Positions 1 through 9,248 are shown, counted from the stretch's first letter. The stretch: DNA of 64,000 bases from Streptomyces aidingensis (GCF_900112355.1 NZ_FOLM01000011.1:62001-126000), one strand, 5' to 3'. Notes: a model not told the origin generated them from the sequence alone. Translations and numbers: made by a program.

Positions 1-117
1 GGCTCCTGAGGCCACCGGTCTCCTCCCGTATCCGGACCTTCCCGCCGAGGCGGGTGGGGCGGCGCCCGACCGCCGCCCCACCCGCCCGGCCGCCCCGACC
101 CACAGAAAGAACCACCC

Positions 118-801
118 ATGAACCACCGTCGCGTCGGCATGGCTCTGACCGCCGCCGCAACCGCCCTGCTGCTGGCCGCCTGCGGATCGTCGTCCTCCTC
201 CGGCTCCGCGGACGGCGGCCACCCGGAGCACGGCGACGAACCCGTGGCCGAAATCTCCGGCGGGCAGTCGCCGGAGGAGGCCACCGTGCTCAGCCGGCCC
301 TGGGACAAGCCCGATGTGGTGCTCACCGACACCGAGGGCCGGCCCTTCGACCTGGCCGCCGAGACCGACGGCCACGCCACCCTGATCTACTTCGGGTACA
401 CCCACTGCCCCGATGTCTGTCCGCTCACCATGAGCAATATCGCGCTGGGCGCCTATGGGCTGTCCGAGGAGCAGCGCGACAAGCTCCGGGTCATCATGAT
501 CACCTCGGACCCGGAGCGGGACACACCCGAGTCCCTGGGCGAATGGCTGGCCGCCCAGGACGCCGACTTCATCGGGCTGACCGGCGAGTTCACCACCATC
601 CAGGAGACCGCCCGGAGCCTCGGCGTGGCCCTGGAGGAGCCCTATGTGGACGACAACGGCGACATCGTCTCCACGCACGGTGCCCAGGTGATCGCCTTCC
701 TGCCGACCGATGACCGGGCTCATGTCATCTACACCGAGGGTGTGACCGCGGAGACCTTCGAGCGGGACCTGCCCAAGCTGATCGAGGGAGAGCTGCCATG
801 A
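118..801 (+). CDS. sco: SCO1/SenC-family copper metallochaperone lipoprotein
   Basis: Membrane-anchored thioredoxin-fold protein that handles copper outside the cell, classically for the CuA site of cytochrome c oxidase. A signal peptide ends in a lipobox with Cys22 (LLAAC). The copper site is visible as C97-x3-C101 in the motif YTHCPDVCP, with the distal His187 in STHG. At 227 residues it has the usual family length. It overlaps the next gene by ATGA, so the two are probably translated together. In Streptomyces lividans (known from the literature) Sco, ECuC and DtpA form one copper-trafficking pathway linked to development, and the same neighbours follow here. The bases before it (1-117) hold no supported gene. 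Confidence 0.95.
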   Translation: MNHRRVGMALTAAATALLLAACGSSSSSGSADGGHPEHGDEPVAEISGGQSPEEATVLSRPWDKPDVVLTDTEGRPFDLAAETDGHATLIYFGYTHCPDVCPLTMSNIALGAYGLSEEQRDKLRVIMITSDPERDTPESLGEWLAAQDADFIGLTGEFTTIQETARSLGVALEEPYVDDNGDIVSTHGAQVIAFLPTDDRAHVIYTEGVTAETFERDLPKLIEGELP

Positions 802-1301
802 GGCGGCGGGGCTGGGCCGGGCCGGCGGCCCTGCTGCTGGCCCTCGCACCGACCGCCGCCGCCTGCGCCGACGGCGACGGCGACGGGGGCGGGGGCGGGG
901 GCGGGCCCGAGCTGACGGTGGCCGACGCCTTTGTGCCGCAGCCGGTCAATGACGACCTGGCGGCCGGCTTCCTCACCGTGCGGAACACCGGGGACGCCGA
1001 CGACGCCCTGGTCTCCGCCACCACCCCGGCGGCGGCCTCGGTGGAGCTGCACAGGACCGTGGACAACGCCATGCGGCAGGTGGACTCGCTGCCCGTGCCG
1101 GCCGGCGGGACGCTGGAACTGCGGCGGGGCGGCGACCACTTGATGCTGGTCGATCTGTCCACCACGCTCACCGAGGGGGACACGGTCACCCTCGAACTGC
1201 GCTTCCGGACCTCGGACCCGCTCACCGTGGAGGTGCCGGTGGAGTCCGCCACCCATACCGGGCAGGACACCGGCCAGGACACCGGTCACGGCGACCACTG
1301 A
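798..1301 (+). CDS. ecuC: Extracytoplasmic copper chaperone, PCuAC (DUF461) family
   Basis: Secreted Cu(I)-binding protein of 167 residues. The N-terminus is a signal peptide with a possible lipobox (TAAAC, Cys23), followed by an Asp/Gly-rich linker and one cupredoxin-like PCuAC domain. Candidate copper ligands are His85, Met92, His114 and Met116; Met92-x21-His114-x-Met116 fits the family spacing. A His/Asp-rich tail (THTGQDTGQDTGHGDH) ends the protein. Its ATG overlaps the sco stop codon. The family passes copper to Sco or directly to cuproenzymes, which fits the position between sco and copCD. Confidence 0.92.
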   Translation: MRRRGWAGPAALLLALAPTAAACADGDGDGGGGGGGPELTVADAFVPQPVNDDLAAGFLTVRNTGDADDALVSATTPAAASVELHRTVDNAMRQVDSLPVPAGGTLELRRGGDHLMLVDLSTTLTEGDTVTLELRFRTSDPLTVEVPVESATHTGQDTGQDTGHGDH

Positions 1302-1329
1302 CCGGCGACCCGAAACGAACGGAGACACC

Positions 1330-3318
1330 ATGCGCTCCCTCGCCACGGCCCCGCGCCTGCTGGCGACGGCCCTCGCCGCCGTCGCCCTGCTGCTGCTCGG
1401 CGCGCCCTCCGCCGCCGCGCACGCCTCGCTGAGCGGCAGCGACCCGGAGGACGGGGCCGTGGTGCCGCAGGCCCCCGCCGAGGTCCGGCTCACCTTCACC
1501 GAGGAGGTGGCGGTCTCCGCCGAGTCCGTCCGCGTCCTGGACCCGGACGGCAACCGGGCCGACCCCGGCGCGGCGCCGGGCCGCGTCCCCGGCGAGGGCT
1601 TCACCTATGCCGTTCCGCTCCTCGACGGCCTGGGCGACGGCACCTACACCGTGGTCTGGCAGGTGGTCTCCGCCGACAGTCACCCGATCTCCGGCGCCTT
1701 CACCTTCTCCATCGGTGCCGCCTCGGAACGTGCCGCCGAGGTGACCGTTCCCGAGCCGGGCGGCGGCACGGTGGGCCTGCTGTACGACACCGCGCGGTAT
1801 GCCGCCTACACCGGTTTTCTGCTGCTCCTCGGCGGCAGCGTCTTCGTGCTGGCCTGCTGGCCGGCCGCGGCCCGGGTCCGGGTGGTGCAGCGGCTGGTGG
1901 TCACCGGCTGGAGCATCCTCACCGCCGCCACCATCGCCCTGCTGTGGCTGCGACACCCCTACACCACCGGCGGCGGGCCGGCCGACGCCGCCAGCCTCAG
2001 CGGTCTGCAGGCGGTGCTGGAGACCAAGACCGGCACCGCGCTGGCGTCCCGGCTGATCCTGCTCGCCGCCGCCGGGCTGTTCATCGCCGTGCTCTTCGGC
2101 ACCTATGCCCGGCTCAACTCCGCCGGGACGGGAGCCCCGGGCCGGGGGGACGAGAAGGGCGACGCCACCGCCGCGCGCCGCCGGGATCTGCGGTTCGGGC
2201 TGGTGGCGGGCGGCGGCATCCTGGCCATCGGCATCGCCGCCACCTGGTCGCTGTCCGAGCATGCCTCCACCGGCCCGCAACGGGCGCTGGCCGTCCCGGC
2301 CGATCTGCTCCATCTGCTGGCCGTCGCGGTCTGGCTGGGCGGGCTGGCCACCCTGCTGCTGCTGCTCCGCCGGACCCGCCCGGTGCCCGGCGAGGCGGTC
2401 CGCCGCTTCTCCGCGCTGGCCTTCGGCAGCGTGCTGGTCCTGGCGGCCACCGGTCTCTACCAGTCCTGGCGCCAGGTCCGAAGCTGGGAGGGGCTGACCG
2501 GCACCGAGTACGGCACGCTGCTGCTGCTCAAGACCGGGCTGGTGGCTCTGCTGCTGGCCGTTGCCTGGCTCTCCCGCCGCTGGACCGCCCGGCTGGCCGA
2601 CGGCAGCCGCCCGGCGCAGCCGGACCCGGACACCGAACCGGCGGACGCGGACCCGGACGGGGACGCGGACGGGGACGCGGACGCGGGCGGCGGCGGGGGC
2701 GCCGTCGCGGTCACCCCCGAGCGGGCCGCCCAGCTCGCCCGGCAGCAGGCCGCCGTCCGCGAGGCGCGGCGCCGCAAGGTGCTCGCCGCCGACCCGGTGC
2801 GCGCCGGGCTGCGCCGCTCGGTCCGCACCGAGGCGTTGATCGCGGTGGTGGTGCTGGCCGTCACGACCGTGCTCACCGGTACCGCGCCCGCCCGTACGGA
2901 GACCGCCGGCCCGGACGGCAATCCGCCGTCCGCCGCCGGGCCGGCCGGGGACTCCCCGGCGGCCGGGCTCAGCCTCAGCTACTGGGCGTACTTCGACACC
3001 GGCGGCCCGGACGGCGCGGGCAACGCCCGGATCGAGCTGGATTCCGCCGCCGCCGGGGACAACGGCCTGCTGGTCGCCTTCACCGACGAGTCGGGAGAAC
3101 CCCTGCGGGTGGCGGAGGTGCGCGCCGCCTTCACCCTGCCCGCCGAGGAGGTGGGGCCGCTTCGCCACGCCGCCGAGCGCAGCGCCGAGGCCGGCCCCGA
3201 GACCTGGACCGTGGAGGAGCTGGTACTCCCCCGTCCCGGAGAATGGGAGCTGGACCTCACCATCCGTACCTCGGAAATCGACCAGGTCACCGTCACCCTG
3301 ACCTTCCCGCTGGGCTGA
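1330..3318 (+). CDS. CopC-CopD fusion copper-import/resistance protein
   Basis: A 662-residue membrane protein. After a signal peptide the mature N-terminus would start at His31 (AAAHASL), the Cu(II) ligand position of CopC. The CopC beta-domain covers about residues 31-130 and ends with a DSHPISG motif. A CopD-type multi-pass membrane region follows, to about residue 540. An acidic Asp/Ala/Gly-rich cytoplasmic loop lies near residue 440. The C-terminal, probably extracellular, domain (about 550-662) is beta-rich and resembles YtkA-like domains. It follows ecuC after 28 bases and precedes the Dyp peroxidase, so it probably serves the same copper pathway. Direction of transport cannot be read from sequence. 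Confidence 0.9.
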   Translation: MRSLATAPRLLATALAAVALLLLGAPSAAAHASLSGSDPEDGAVVPQAPAEVRLTFTEEVAVSAESVRVLDPDGNRADPGAAPGRVPGEGFTYAVPLLDGLGDGTYTVVWQVVSADSHPISGAFTFSIGAASERAAEVTVPEPGGGTVGLLYDTARYAAYTGFLLLLGGSVFVLACWPAAARVRVVQRLVVTGWSILTAATIALLWLRHPYTTGGGPADAASLSGLQAVLETKTGTALASRLILLAAAGLFIAVLFGTYARLNSAGTGAPGRGDEKGDATAARRRDLRFGLVAGGGILAIGIAATWSLSEHASTGPQRALAVPADLLHLLAVAVWLGGLATLLLLLRRTRPVPGEAVRRFSALAFGSVLVLAATGLYQSWRQVRSWEGLTGTEYGTLLLLKTGLVALLLAVAWLSRRWTARLADGSRPAQPDPDTEPADADPDGDADGDADAGGGGGAVAVTPERAAQLARQQAAVREARRRKVLAADPVRAGLRRSVRTEALIAVVVLAVTTVLTGTAPARTETAGPDGNPPSAAGPAGDSPAAGLSLSYWAYFDTGGPDGAGNARIELDSAAAGDNGLLVAFTDESGEPLRVAEVRAAFTLPAEEVGPLRHAAERSAEAGPETWTVEELVLPRPGEWELDLTIRTSEIDQVTVTLTFPLG

Positions 3319-3373
3319 CCGGAGCCCGTACCGACCCCCGTACCGATCCCTTGGAAACACCACGGCTCACCGC

Positions 3374-4732
3374 ATGACCGACACCTCGCAGACAGCCGAC
3401 ACCACCGCCGGAACCGACACCGCCGGGGCGCCGGAGGCCGGTTCCGGCGGCCCCAGCCGCCGCGGGCTGCTCACCGCCACCGCCGCCGGCGGGGGCGCCG
3501 GGCTGGCGCTGGGCGCCGCCTCCGGAGCCCTGGCCGCCCGCGCCACCGCGACCACCCCCACCCCGCTGAGCGAGCTGGGGGCCGCCCGCGTTCCCTTCCA
3601 CGGCCGCCACCAGCCGGGCATTCTCACCCCGGCGCAGAGCCATGGCCTGCTGCTCGCCTTCGACCTGGCCCCCGGCGTCGGCCGGCGGCAGGCCGCCGCC
3701 CTGCTGCGCCGCTGGTCGGAGACGGCCCGCATGCTGATGGACGGCCGCACCCCGGAGCAGGACACCGGCATCGCCCTGGACGCCGGCCCGTCCTCGCTGA
3801 CCGTCACCTTCGGCTTCGGCGCCGGCTTCTTCGAGGCCACCGGTCTGACCGCCGCCCGTCCGGCCGCGCTGGACCCGCTGCCCCCGTTCTCCGCCGACGA
3901 GCTCGATCCGGACCGCTCGGACGGCCATCTGTGGGTGCAGATCGGCGCGGACGACGGCCTGGTCGCCTTCCACGCGCTGCGCGCCCTGCAGCGCGACGCC
4001 GCGGAGACGGCACGGCTGCGCTGGCAGCAGTCCGGCTTCAACCGCACCCCGGGCGCCACCGCCCGCCCGGCCACCGCCCGCAATCTGATGGGCCAGATCG
4101 ACGGCACCAACAACCCCCGCCCGGGGGACCCGGACTTCGACGCCCGGATCTTCGTCCCCGGCGGCAGCGGCGGCAGCGGGGGCAGCGGCGGCAGCGGGGG
4201 CAGCGGGGGCAGCGGGGGCAGTGGCGACCATCCCGGCTGGATGGCCGGCGGCTCCTACGCCGTCGTGCGCCGCATCCGGATGCTGCTGGACGACTGGGAG
4301 CGGCAGCCGCTCGACGTGCAGGAACGCGTCATCGGCCGCCGCAAGGCGGACGGCGCGCCGCTCACCGGCGGCACCGAGACCACCCCGGTGGACCTGGCCG
4401 CCACCGGTGGCGACGGCCGCCCGGTGATCGCCGCCAACGCGCATGTGCGGGTGGCCGCCCCGGACAGCAACGGCGGCGCCGCCATGCTGCGCCGCGGCTT
4501 CTCCTACCACGACGGGCTCCGGGACGACGGTGCCCCGGACGCCGGTCTCCTCTTCATCTGCTGGCAGGCCGATCCGCGCCGGGCCTTTGTCCCGGTGCAG
4601 CGCAAGCTGGACCGGGGCGACGCGCTCTCCGCCTTCGTCCGCCACGAGGGGTCCGCGGTGTTCGCCGTGCCGCCCGGCGCGCCCGAGGGCGGCTGGGTCG
4701 GCCAGCAGTTGCTGGACGGGTTCGAAGGGTGA
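3374..4732 (+). CDS. dtpA: Dyp-type heme peroxidase, Tat-exported (DtpA/EfeB-like)
   Basis: A 452-residue dye-decolourising peroxidase. A twin-arginine signal (SRRGLLTA near residue 35) predicts export of the folded heme enzyme. The diagnostic GxxDG motif is G240-QI-D243-G244, carrying the distal Asp. The proximal His is in NAHVRVAAP, followed by the conserved LRRGFSY. Residues 263-283 are seven GGS repeats inserted before a stretch (GWMAGGSYAVVRRIRM) that is normally continuous with the preceding loop; this is unusual. In S. lividans DtpA acts with Sco and ECuC in copper-dependent development. It closes the copper cluster. Confidence 0.94.
   Translation: MTDTSQTADTTAGTDTAGAPEAGSGGPSRRGLLTATAAGGGAGLALGAASGALAARATATTPTPLSELGAARVPFHGRHQPGILTPAQSHGLLLAFDLAPGVGRRQAAALLRRWSETARMLMDGRTPEQDTGIALDAGPSSLTVTFGFGAGFFEATGLTAARPAALDPLPPFSADELDPDRSDGHLWVQIGADDGLVAFHALRALQRDAAETARLRWQQSGFNRTPGATARPATARNLMGQIDGTNNPRPGDPDFDARIFVPGGSGGSGGSGGSGGSGGSGGSGDHPGWMAGGSYAVVRRIRMLLDDWERQPLDVQERVIGRRKADGAPLTGGTETTPVDLAATGGDGRPVIAANAHVRVAAPDSNGGAAMLRRGFSYHDGLRDDGAPDAGLLFICWQADPRRAFVPVQRKLDRGDALSAFVRHEGSAVFAVPPGAPEGGWVGQQLLDGFEG
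4160..4222 (+). repeat. In-frame GGS-coding tandem repeat inside the Dyp peroxidase
   Basis: Seven consecutive Gly-Gly-Ser triplets are encoded by near-identical 9-base units (GGCGGCAGC or GGGGGCAGC). The run stays in frame, so it is a flexible linker rather than a disruption. Such repeats are prone to slippage. Confidence 0.9.
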
Positions 4733-4766
4733 GACCGACGCCGTCCGGGTCGGCGGGAGGACTACC

Positions 4767-5723
4767 GTGGGGCTCATGACGTCCAGCCGTTACGCCTATC
4801 TCGGCCCCGAGGGAACCTTCACCGAAGCCGCGCTGCGCACCCTGCCGGAGGCCGCCACCCGGGAACTGGTGCCCATGATCTCGGTCCCGGCCGCGCTGGA
4901 CGCGGTGCGCCAGGGCGAGGCGGCGGCGGCGCTGGTGCCGATCGAGAACTCGGTGGAGGGCGGGGTGCTGGCCACCGTGGACGAGCTGGCCTCCGGCCGG
5001 CCGTTGATGATCTACCGCGAGGTGCTGCTGCCGATCACCTTCTCGCTGCTGGTCCGGCCGGGCACCACACTGGACCAGGTCAAGACGGTGACCGGGCACC
5101 CGGTGGCCCAGGCCCAGGTGCGGCGCTGGCTGGTGAGCCATCTGCCGGACGCCCAGTGGGAGTCGGCGGCCTCCAATGCGGACGGCGCGCGGCTGGTGCA
5201 GGAGGGCCGGTACGACGCGGCCTTCGCCGGGGAGTTCGCGGCCCCCAAGTACGGGCTGGAGCCGCTGTTCAGCGACATTCACGACGCACCGAACGCCACC
5301 ACCCGGTTCGTGCTGGTGGGCCGGCCGGCCCGGCCCGCCGCGCGCACCGGCGCGGACAAGACCTCGGTGGCGCTGTGGCTGCGCTCGGACCGCCCGGGTG
5401 CCCTGCTGGAACTGCTCCAGGAGTACATGGCGTGCGGGGTCAACCTGATGCGCATCGAGTCCCGGCCGACGGGCGAGGGCATCGGGCGGTACTGCTTCCA
5501 GGTGGACTGCGAGGGCCATATCACCGACCGGCGGGTCGGGGAGGCGCTGATGGGGCTGCGGCGGCTGTGCGCCTCGGTGCGTTTCCTGGGGTCCTATCCG
5601 CGGGCGGACGGTGTGCGGCCGACGCCGGAGGCCGGGACCACGGACGCGGATTTCCTGGCCGCGGCGGACTGGCTGAACCGCTGCCTGGACGGCCGGCCGG
5701 CCGAGTCCGAGGACGGCCGCTGA
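4767..5723 (+). CDS. pheA: Prephenate dehydratase
   Basis: Converts prephenate to phenylpyruvate in phenylalanine synthesis. The catalytic domain starts with YLGPEGTFTE and has IENSVEGGV, typical of PDT. A regulatory ACT domain follows, with the ESRP motif (MRIESRP) that binds phenylalanine. The length of about 318 residues is normal for a monofunctional enzyme. I chose GTG at 4767 because GGGAGG at 4755-4760 lies six bases upstream; ATG at 4776 in the same frame is the alternative. The gene stands directly before serS, as in other Streptomyces. Confidence 0.95.
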   Translation: MGLMTSSRYAYLGPEGTFTEAALRTLPEAATRELVPMISVPAALDAVRQGEAAAALVPIENSVEGGVLATVDELASGRPLMIYREVLLPITFSLLVRPGTTLDQVKTVTGHPVAQAQVRRWLVSHLPDAQWESAASNADGARLVQEGRYDAAFAGEFAAPKYGLEPLFSDIHDAPNATTRFVLVGRPARPAARTGADKTSVALWLRSDRPGALLELLQEYMACGVNLMRIESRPTGEGIGRYCFQVDCEGHITDRRVGEALMGLRRLCASVRFLGSYPRADGVRPTPEAGTTDADFLAAADWLNRCLDGRPAESEDGR

Positions 5724-6166
5724 GCGTCCCCGGCTGTTTCCGAACGCCCCGTTTCCGGTTCTCCACAGGGGTGTGCGGTTATCCACAGGTCGTCTGACGG
5801 CCTGTGAATAACCCGGAAGATCAAATCGGGCATTACTCGTAAATAACAACAGAACGCTGAGAGGCGCCCACGGAGTGACGCATCCTGTTCTGTCGCCCCA
5901 ATTCACTTGATCATCTGCTTTGATTCGGGCAATTCCCGCCAAAACAAATCGTTGCCGCCGCGACCAAAGCCGTATCGGCCACTGTCCGGCCCCCGCGTCA
6001 GGCCGCTGACCCGGGGTTCTGCGCTATCCACAGGCTGTCCACAGGGCACCTCCGCACCCTGTGGATAACTCTGTGGATTCCGCGGTGGACGCGAGGCGCA
6101 CCGCTCCCGGCGCTGTCCGGACAATCGGCTCGTGAGCGCCCGGCCGCGGGCGGTAGCCTGGTGCCC
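5724..6166. promoter_or_regulatory. Gene-free stretch before serS with six DnaA-box-like 9-mers
   Basis: No gene is supported here. DnaA-box-like sequences are TTATCCACA at 5779-5787, TGTGAATAA at 5803-5811, CTATCCACA at 6024-6032, CTGTCCACA at 6035-6043, TGTGGATAA at 6060-6068 and TGTGGATTC at 6072-6080. The last four form two facing pairs. The centre (about 5820-5960) is clearly richer in A/T than its surroundings. A probable -10 hexamer TAGCCT at 6154-6159 lies seven bases before the GTG of serS, which suggests a leaderless serS transcript. Confidence 0.6.
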
Positions 6167-7447
6167 GTGATTGACCTTCGCCTGCTCCGTGAGGACCCCG
6201 ACCGAGTCCGCGCCTCCCAGCGCGCCCGTGGCGAGGACGCCGGCCTGGTGGACGCGCTGCTCTCCGCCGACGAGCGCCGGCGGTCGTCCGCCGCCCGCTT
6301 CGACGAGCTGCGCGCCGAACAGAAGCAGCTCGGCAAGCTCGTCTCCCGCGCCTCGGGCGAGGAGAAGGCGGAGCTGCTGAAGCAGGCGGGCGAACTGTCC
6401 GCCGCGGTCAAGGCCGCCGACGCGGAGCAGAACGCCGCCGCCGCCGAGACCCAGGAGCTGCTGCGCGGCCTGGGCAATCTGGTGCACCGGGACGTCCCGG
6501 TCGGCGGCGAGGAGGACTTCGCCCTGCTGCAGACGCACGGCACCATCCGTGACTTCGCGGCCGAGGGCTTCGCCCCCAGGGACCATCTGGAGCTCGGCCA
6601 GATGCTGGGCGCCATCGACACCGAGCGGGGCGCCAAGGTCTCCGGCGCCCGCTTCTACTTCCTCACCGGCATCGGCGCCCTGCTGGAGCTGGCCCTGGTC
6701 AACGCCGCCATCGCGCAGGCCACGGCGGCCGGATTCACCCCCATGCTGACCCCGGCCCTGGTCAAGCCGCAGGCCATGGAGGGCACCGGCTTCCTCGGCC
6801 AGGCCGCGGCCGATGTCTACCAGCTCGAACGGGACGATCTCTATCTGGTCGGCACCTCCGAGGTGCCGCTGGCCGGATACCACATGGACGAGATCATCGA
6901 GGCCGGCCGGCTGCCGCTGCGCTACGCCGGATTCTCGCCCTGCTTCCGCCGCGAGGCCGGCTCCTACGGCAAGGACACCCGCGGCATCTTCCGGGTCCAC
7001 CAGTTCGACAAGGTGGAGATGTTCTGCTACGTCGCCCCGGAGGAGGCCGAGGCGGAGCACGCCCGGCTGCTGGAGTGGGAGAAGCAGTGGCTGACCGGCC
7101 TGGAGCTGCCGTTCCGGGTGATCGACGTGGCCACCGGCGATCTGGGCGCCTCCGCCTCCCGGAAGTACGACTGCGAGGCATGGATCCCCACCCAGGGCAA
7201 GTACCGGGAGCTGACCTCCGCCTCCAACTGCACGGAGTTCCAGGCCCGCCGGCTGTCCATCCGGATGCGCGGCACGGACGGCCGGACCAGGCCGCTGGCC
7301 ACGCTCAACGGCACGCTCTGCGCGGTGCCGCGGACCATCGTCGCCCTGCTGGAGAACCACCAGCAGGCGGACGGTTCGGTCCGCGTCCCCGAGCTGCTGC
7401 GTCCCCACCTCGGCGGGCGTGAACTCCTCGAACCCGTCCGGAAATGA
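6167..7447 (+). CDS. serS: Seryl-tRNA synthetase
   Basis: Class II aminoacyl-tRNA synthetase of 426 residues that charges tRNA-Ser in the cytoplasm. An N-terminal tRNA-binding coiled coil (about residues 25-105) precedes the catalytic core. Motif 2 is seen as FRREAGSYGKDTRG and motif 3 as LNGTLCAVPRTIVALLEN. I chose GTG at 6167 because translation in the family begins MIDLRLLRE. There is no Shine-Dalgarno sequence, but a -10 hexamer sits seven bases upstream. The stop overlaps the start of the next gene (ATGA). Confidence 0.97.
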   Translation: MIDLRLLREDPDRVRASQRARGEDAGLVDALLSADERRRSSAARFDELRAEQKQLGKLVSRASGEEKAELLKQAGELSAAVKAADAEQNAAAAETQELLRGLGNLVHRDVPVGGEEDFALLQTHGTIRDFAAEGFAPRDHLELGQMLGAIDTERGAKVSGARFYFLTGIGALLELALVNAAIAQATAAGFTPMLTPALVKPQAMEGTGFLGQAAADVYQLERDDLYLVGTSEVPLAGYHMDEIIEAGRLPLRYAGFSPCFRREAGSYGKDTRGIFRVHQFDKVEMFCYVAPEEAEAEHARLLEWEKQWLTGLELPFRVIDVATGDLGASASRKYDCEAWIPTQGKYRELTSASNCTEFQARRLSIRMRGTDGRTRPLATLNGTLCAVPRTIVALLENHQQADGSVRVPELLRPHLGGRELLEPVRK

Positions 7448-8307
7448 GCGCCGTCGGCATAACCGGGCGGGCCCTGCCGCCGTCCGGGTTTCCCTATCGC
7501 CTGGTCGCCACCGATCTGGACGGCACGCTGCTGCGCTCCGACGGCACGGTCTCCCCGCGCACCCGCAAGGCGCTGGCCGCGGCGCGGGAGGCGGGCGCCG
7601 CGCACATCGTGGTCACCGGGCGGGGCGTGGGCTGGACCCGCCATGTGCTGGACGACCTGGGCTACGAAGGGCTCGCGGTGTGCGGGCAGGGCGGTCAGGT
7701 GTACCACGCGGGCGAGCACCGGCTGCTGACCTCGGTCACCCTGGACCGGGCGGTGGCCCGGCGGGCTGTGGAAACCCTGGAGGCCGAGCTGGGCCGGCTG
7801 TGGGTGGCGGCCGGCCGGGACGGCCTGGAGGGCGATGTCATCGTCGATCCCGCCGGTTTCCGCGTCCCGGCCCCGGACGACACCAGCCCGCTGAAGGCGA
7901 TCGCCTTCACCGACCGCGCGGAGCTGTGGGCCGAGCCGCTGCTCAAGCTCTACATCCGCCATCCCGCGCTGAGCGACGACGAGCTCACCGCGGCGGCCGC
8001 CCGGCTGGTCGACGGCTCGGTCGGGGTGGTCATGGCCGGCCCGGCGACGGTCGAGCTGCTGCCGCTCGGGCTGACCAAGGCCACCGGCCTGTCGGTGGCC
8101 GCCCGCCGTCTGGGGGTACGCGGCGAGGACGCCATCGCCTTCGGCGACATGCCCAACGATCTGCCGATGTTCGCCTGGGCCGCACACAGCGTCGCCATGG
8201 GCAACGCCCACGAGGACGTGCTGGCCGCCGCCGACGAGACCACCGCCGATCACAATTCCGACGGCATCGCCCTGGTCCTCGAACGCCTTATCACCCAACT
8301 CGGGTAA
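7444..8307 (+). CDS. HAD-superfamily (Cof-type) phosphatase
   Basis: A 287-residue Cof/IIB-type haloacid dehalogenase-fold hydrolase. The nucleophile motif is VATDLDGTLLRSDG near residue 20, the second motif is VVTGRG, and the Mg-binding fourth motif is FGDMPNDLPM. Members dephosphorylate small metabolites; the substrate cannot be predicted. It overlaps serS by four bases, so it is co-transcribed. A second member of the family lies at 16311-17282. Confidence 0.92.
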   Translation: MSAVGITGRALPPSGFPYRLVATDLDGTLLRSDGTVSPRTRKALAAAREAGAAHIVVTGRGVGWTRHVLDDLGYEGLAVCGQGGQVYHAGEHRLLTSVTLDRAVARRAVETLEAELGRLWVAAGRDGLEGDVIVDPAGFRVPAPDDTSPLKAIAFTDRAELWAEPLLKLYIRHPALSDDELTAAAARLVDGSVGVVMAGPATVELLPLGLTKATGLSVAARRLGVRGEDAIAFGDMPNDLPMFAWAAHSVAMGNAHEDVLAAADETTADHNSDGIALVLERLITQLG

Positions 8308-8506
8308 CCGTACGCTTTTCGCCTCGTTCTCCGGTATATCCGCGGAGACGCGCCGATGCGCGCTTTGCGACGAGAGCTTCCCCTTTGGCGCTGGTGAACC
8401 GCGTACGGCAGTGAGCTGCGGATGGGCCTGCCGGAGCCCTCGCTGCTCCCGACCGCACAAGCGGCTCCGCCTCCCTCGTTCCGCACCAGCACCAGGAGGC
8501 ATCGCC

Positions 8507-9220
8507 ATGCCCCACGAAATCGCCCTGACCGAATCCCGCACCCTGCGGGAGAGCGTCATGGACCGCGTCGAAGTCCTCGACAAGGTCAAGGCCCTCACCC
8601 TCCTCCCGGACGGCATCCACCTCACCACCGAGGGCGTCGCCGCGTACTTCGAAATCCACAAGGAGGCCGTGCACAGTGTCGTGCGGCGCCATCGAGAGGA
8701 GCTCTCACTGAACGGCATGGTCAGTGTTCAGGGCTCTGACCTGGCTGCTTTGAGAACGGTCAATCTGACCATCCGCTCCGCTGAGCGCTCGCTCACTTTT
8801 CCACAGACCCAGGGCAAGGTGAGGCTCTTCACCCGGCGGACCGTGCTCAACGTGGCGATGCTGCTGCGGGACAGCGACATCGCCCGGCGGGTGCGGAGCC
8901 ATCTGCTGGATGCCGAGGAGTCCTTCCGCGGGCAGCACCAGGGGCCGTCGGCGGAGGAGTTCGCCGCGCTGGACGCGCGGCTGTGCCGGGTGGAGGCCCG
9001 GGTGGCCGAGGTCGGCGCCGTGTTGCAGGAGCTGGGGCCGCTGCTCAACCGGATCATGGACCGGCTGGACCGCGTGGAGCGCCGGGTGGACGCCACCAAC
9101 CGGGTGCTCGCGGCACTGGCCGACCGGGTGCACCGGCTCGGTGCGGACGTCCGGCGGCTCGACCACCGGGTCGGCCGGATCGAGCAGACCCTACGCCGGC
9201 AGGCGCTGCGAGAGAGCTGA
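8507..9220 (+). CDS. Hypothetical protein: ORF6N/antirepressor-like N-terminus plus coiled coil
   Basis: A 237-residue protein of unknown function. Residues 1-110 contain stretches (DKVKALTLLPDGIHLTTE; KVRLFTRRTVLNVAMLLRDS) that read like a phage-antirepressor or ORF6N type DNA-interaction domain with a helix-turn-helix. Residues 150-235 are a long heptad-rich coiled coil with repeated RLxRVExRV units, suggesting oligomerisation. AGGAGG at 8494-8499 fixes the ATG at 8507. It stands alone between the serS operon and a convergent gene. It could be a domesticated phage-type regulator; no target is visible. Confidence 0.8.
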   Translation: MPHEIALTESRTLRESVMDRVEVLDKVKALTLLPDGIHLTTEGVAAYFEIHKEAVHSVVRRHREELSLNGMVSVQGSDLAALRTVNLTIRSAERSLTFPQTQGKVRLFTRRTVLNVAMLLRDSDIARRVRSHLLDAEESFRGQHQGPSAEEFAALDARLCRVEARVAEVGAVLQELGPLLNRIMDRLDRVERRVDATNRVLAALADRVHRLGADVRRLDHRVGRIEQTLRRQALRES

Positions 9221-9248
9221 ACCGGTTGCCCGCCGGCCGTGCCGCCCG

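Noticed and set aside
2630..2700. GACGCGGAC-type repeats as a CRISPR or structural array
   Set aside because: They are in frame and encode an Asp/Ala/Gly-rich loop in CopD; no CRISPR arrays with spacers were seen anywhere in the window.
1222..3363. A 713-codon minus-strand frame over the CopC-CopD gene
   Set aside because: Antisense shadow of a gene with clear CopC/CopD features; no domain recognised.
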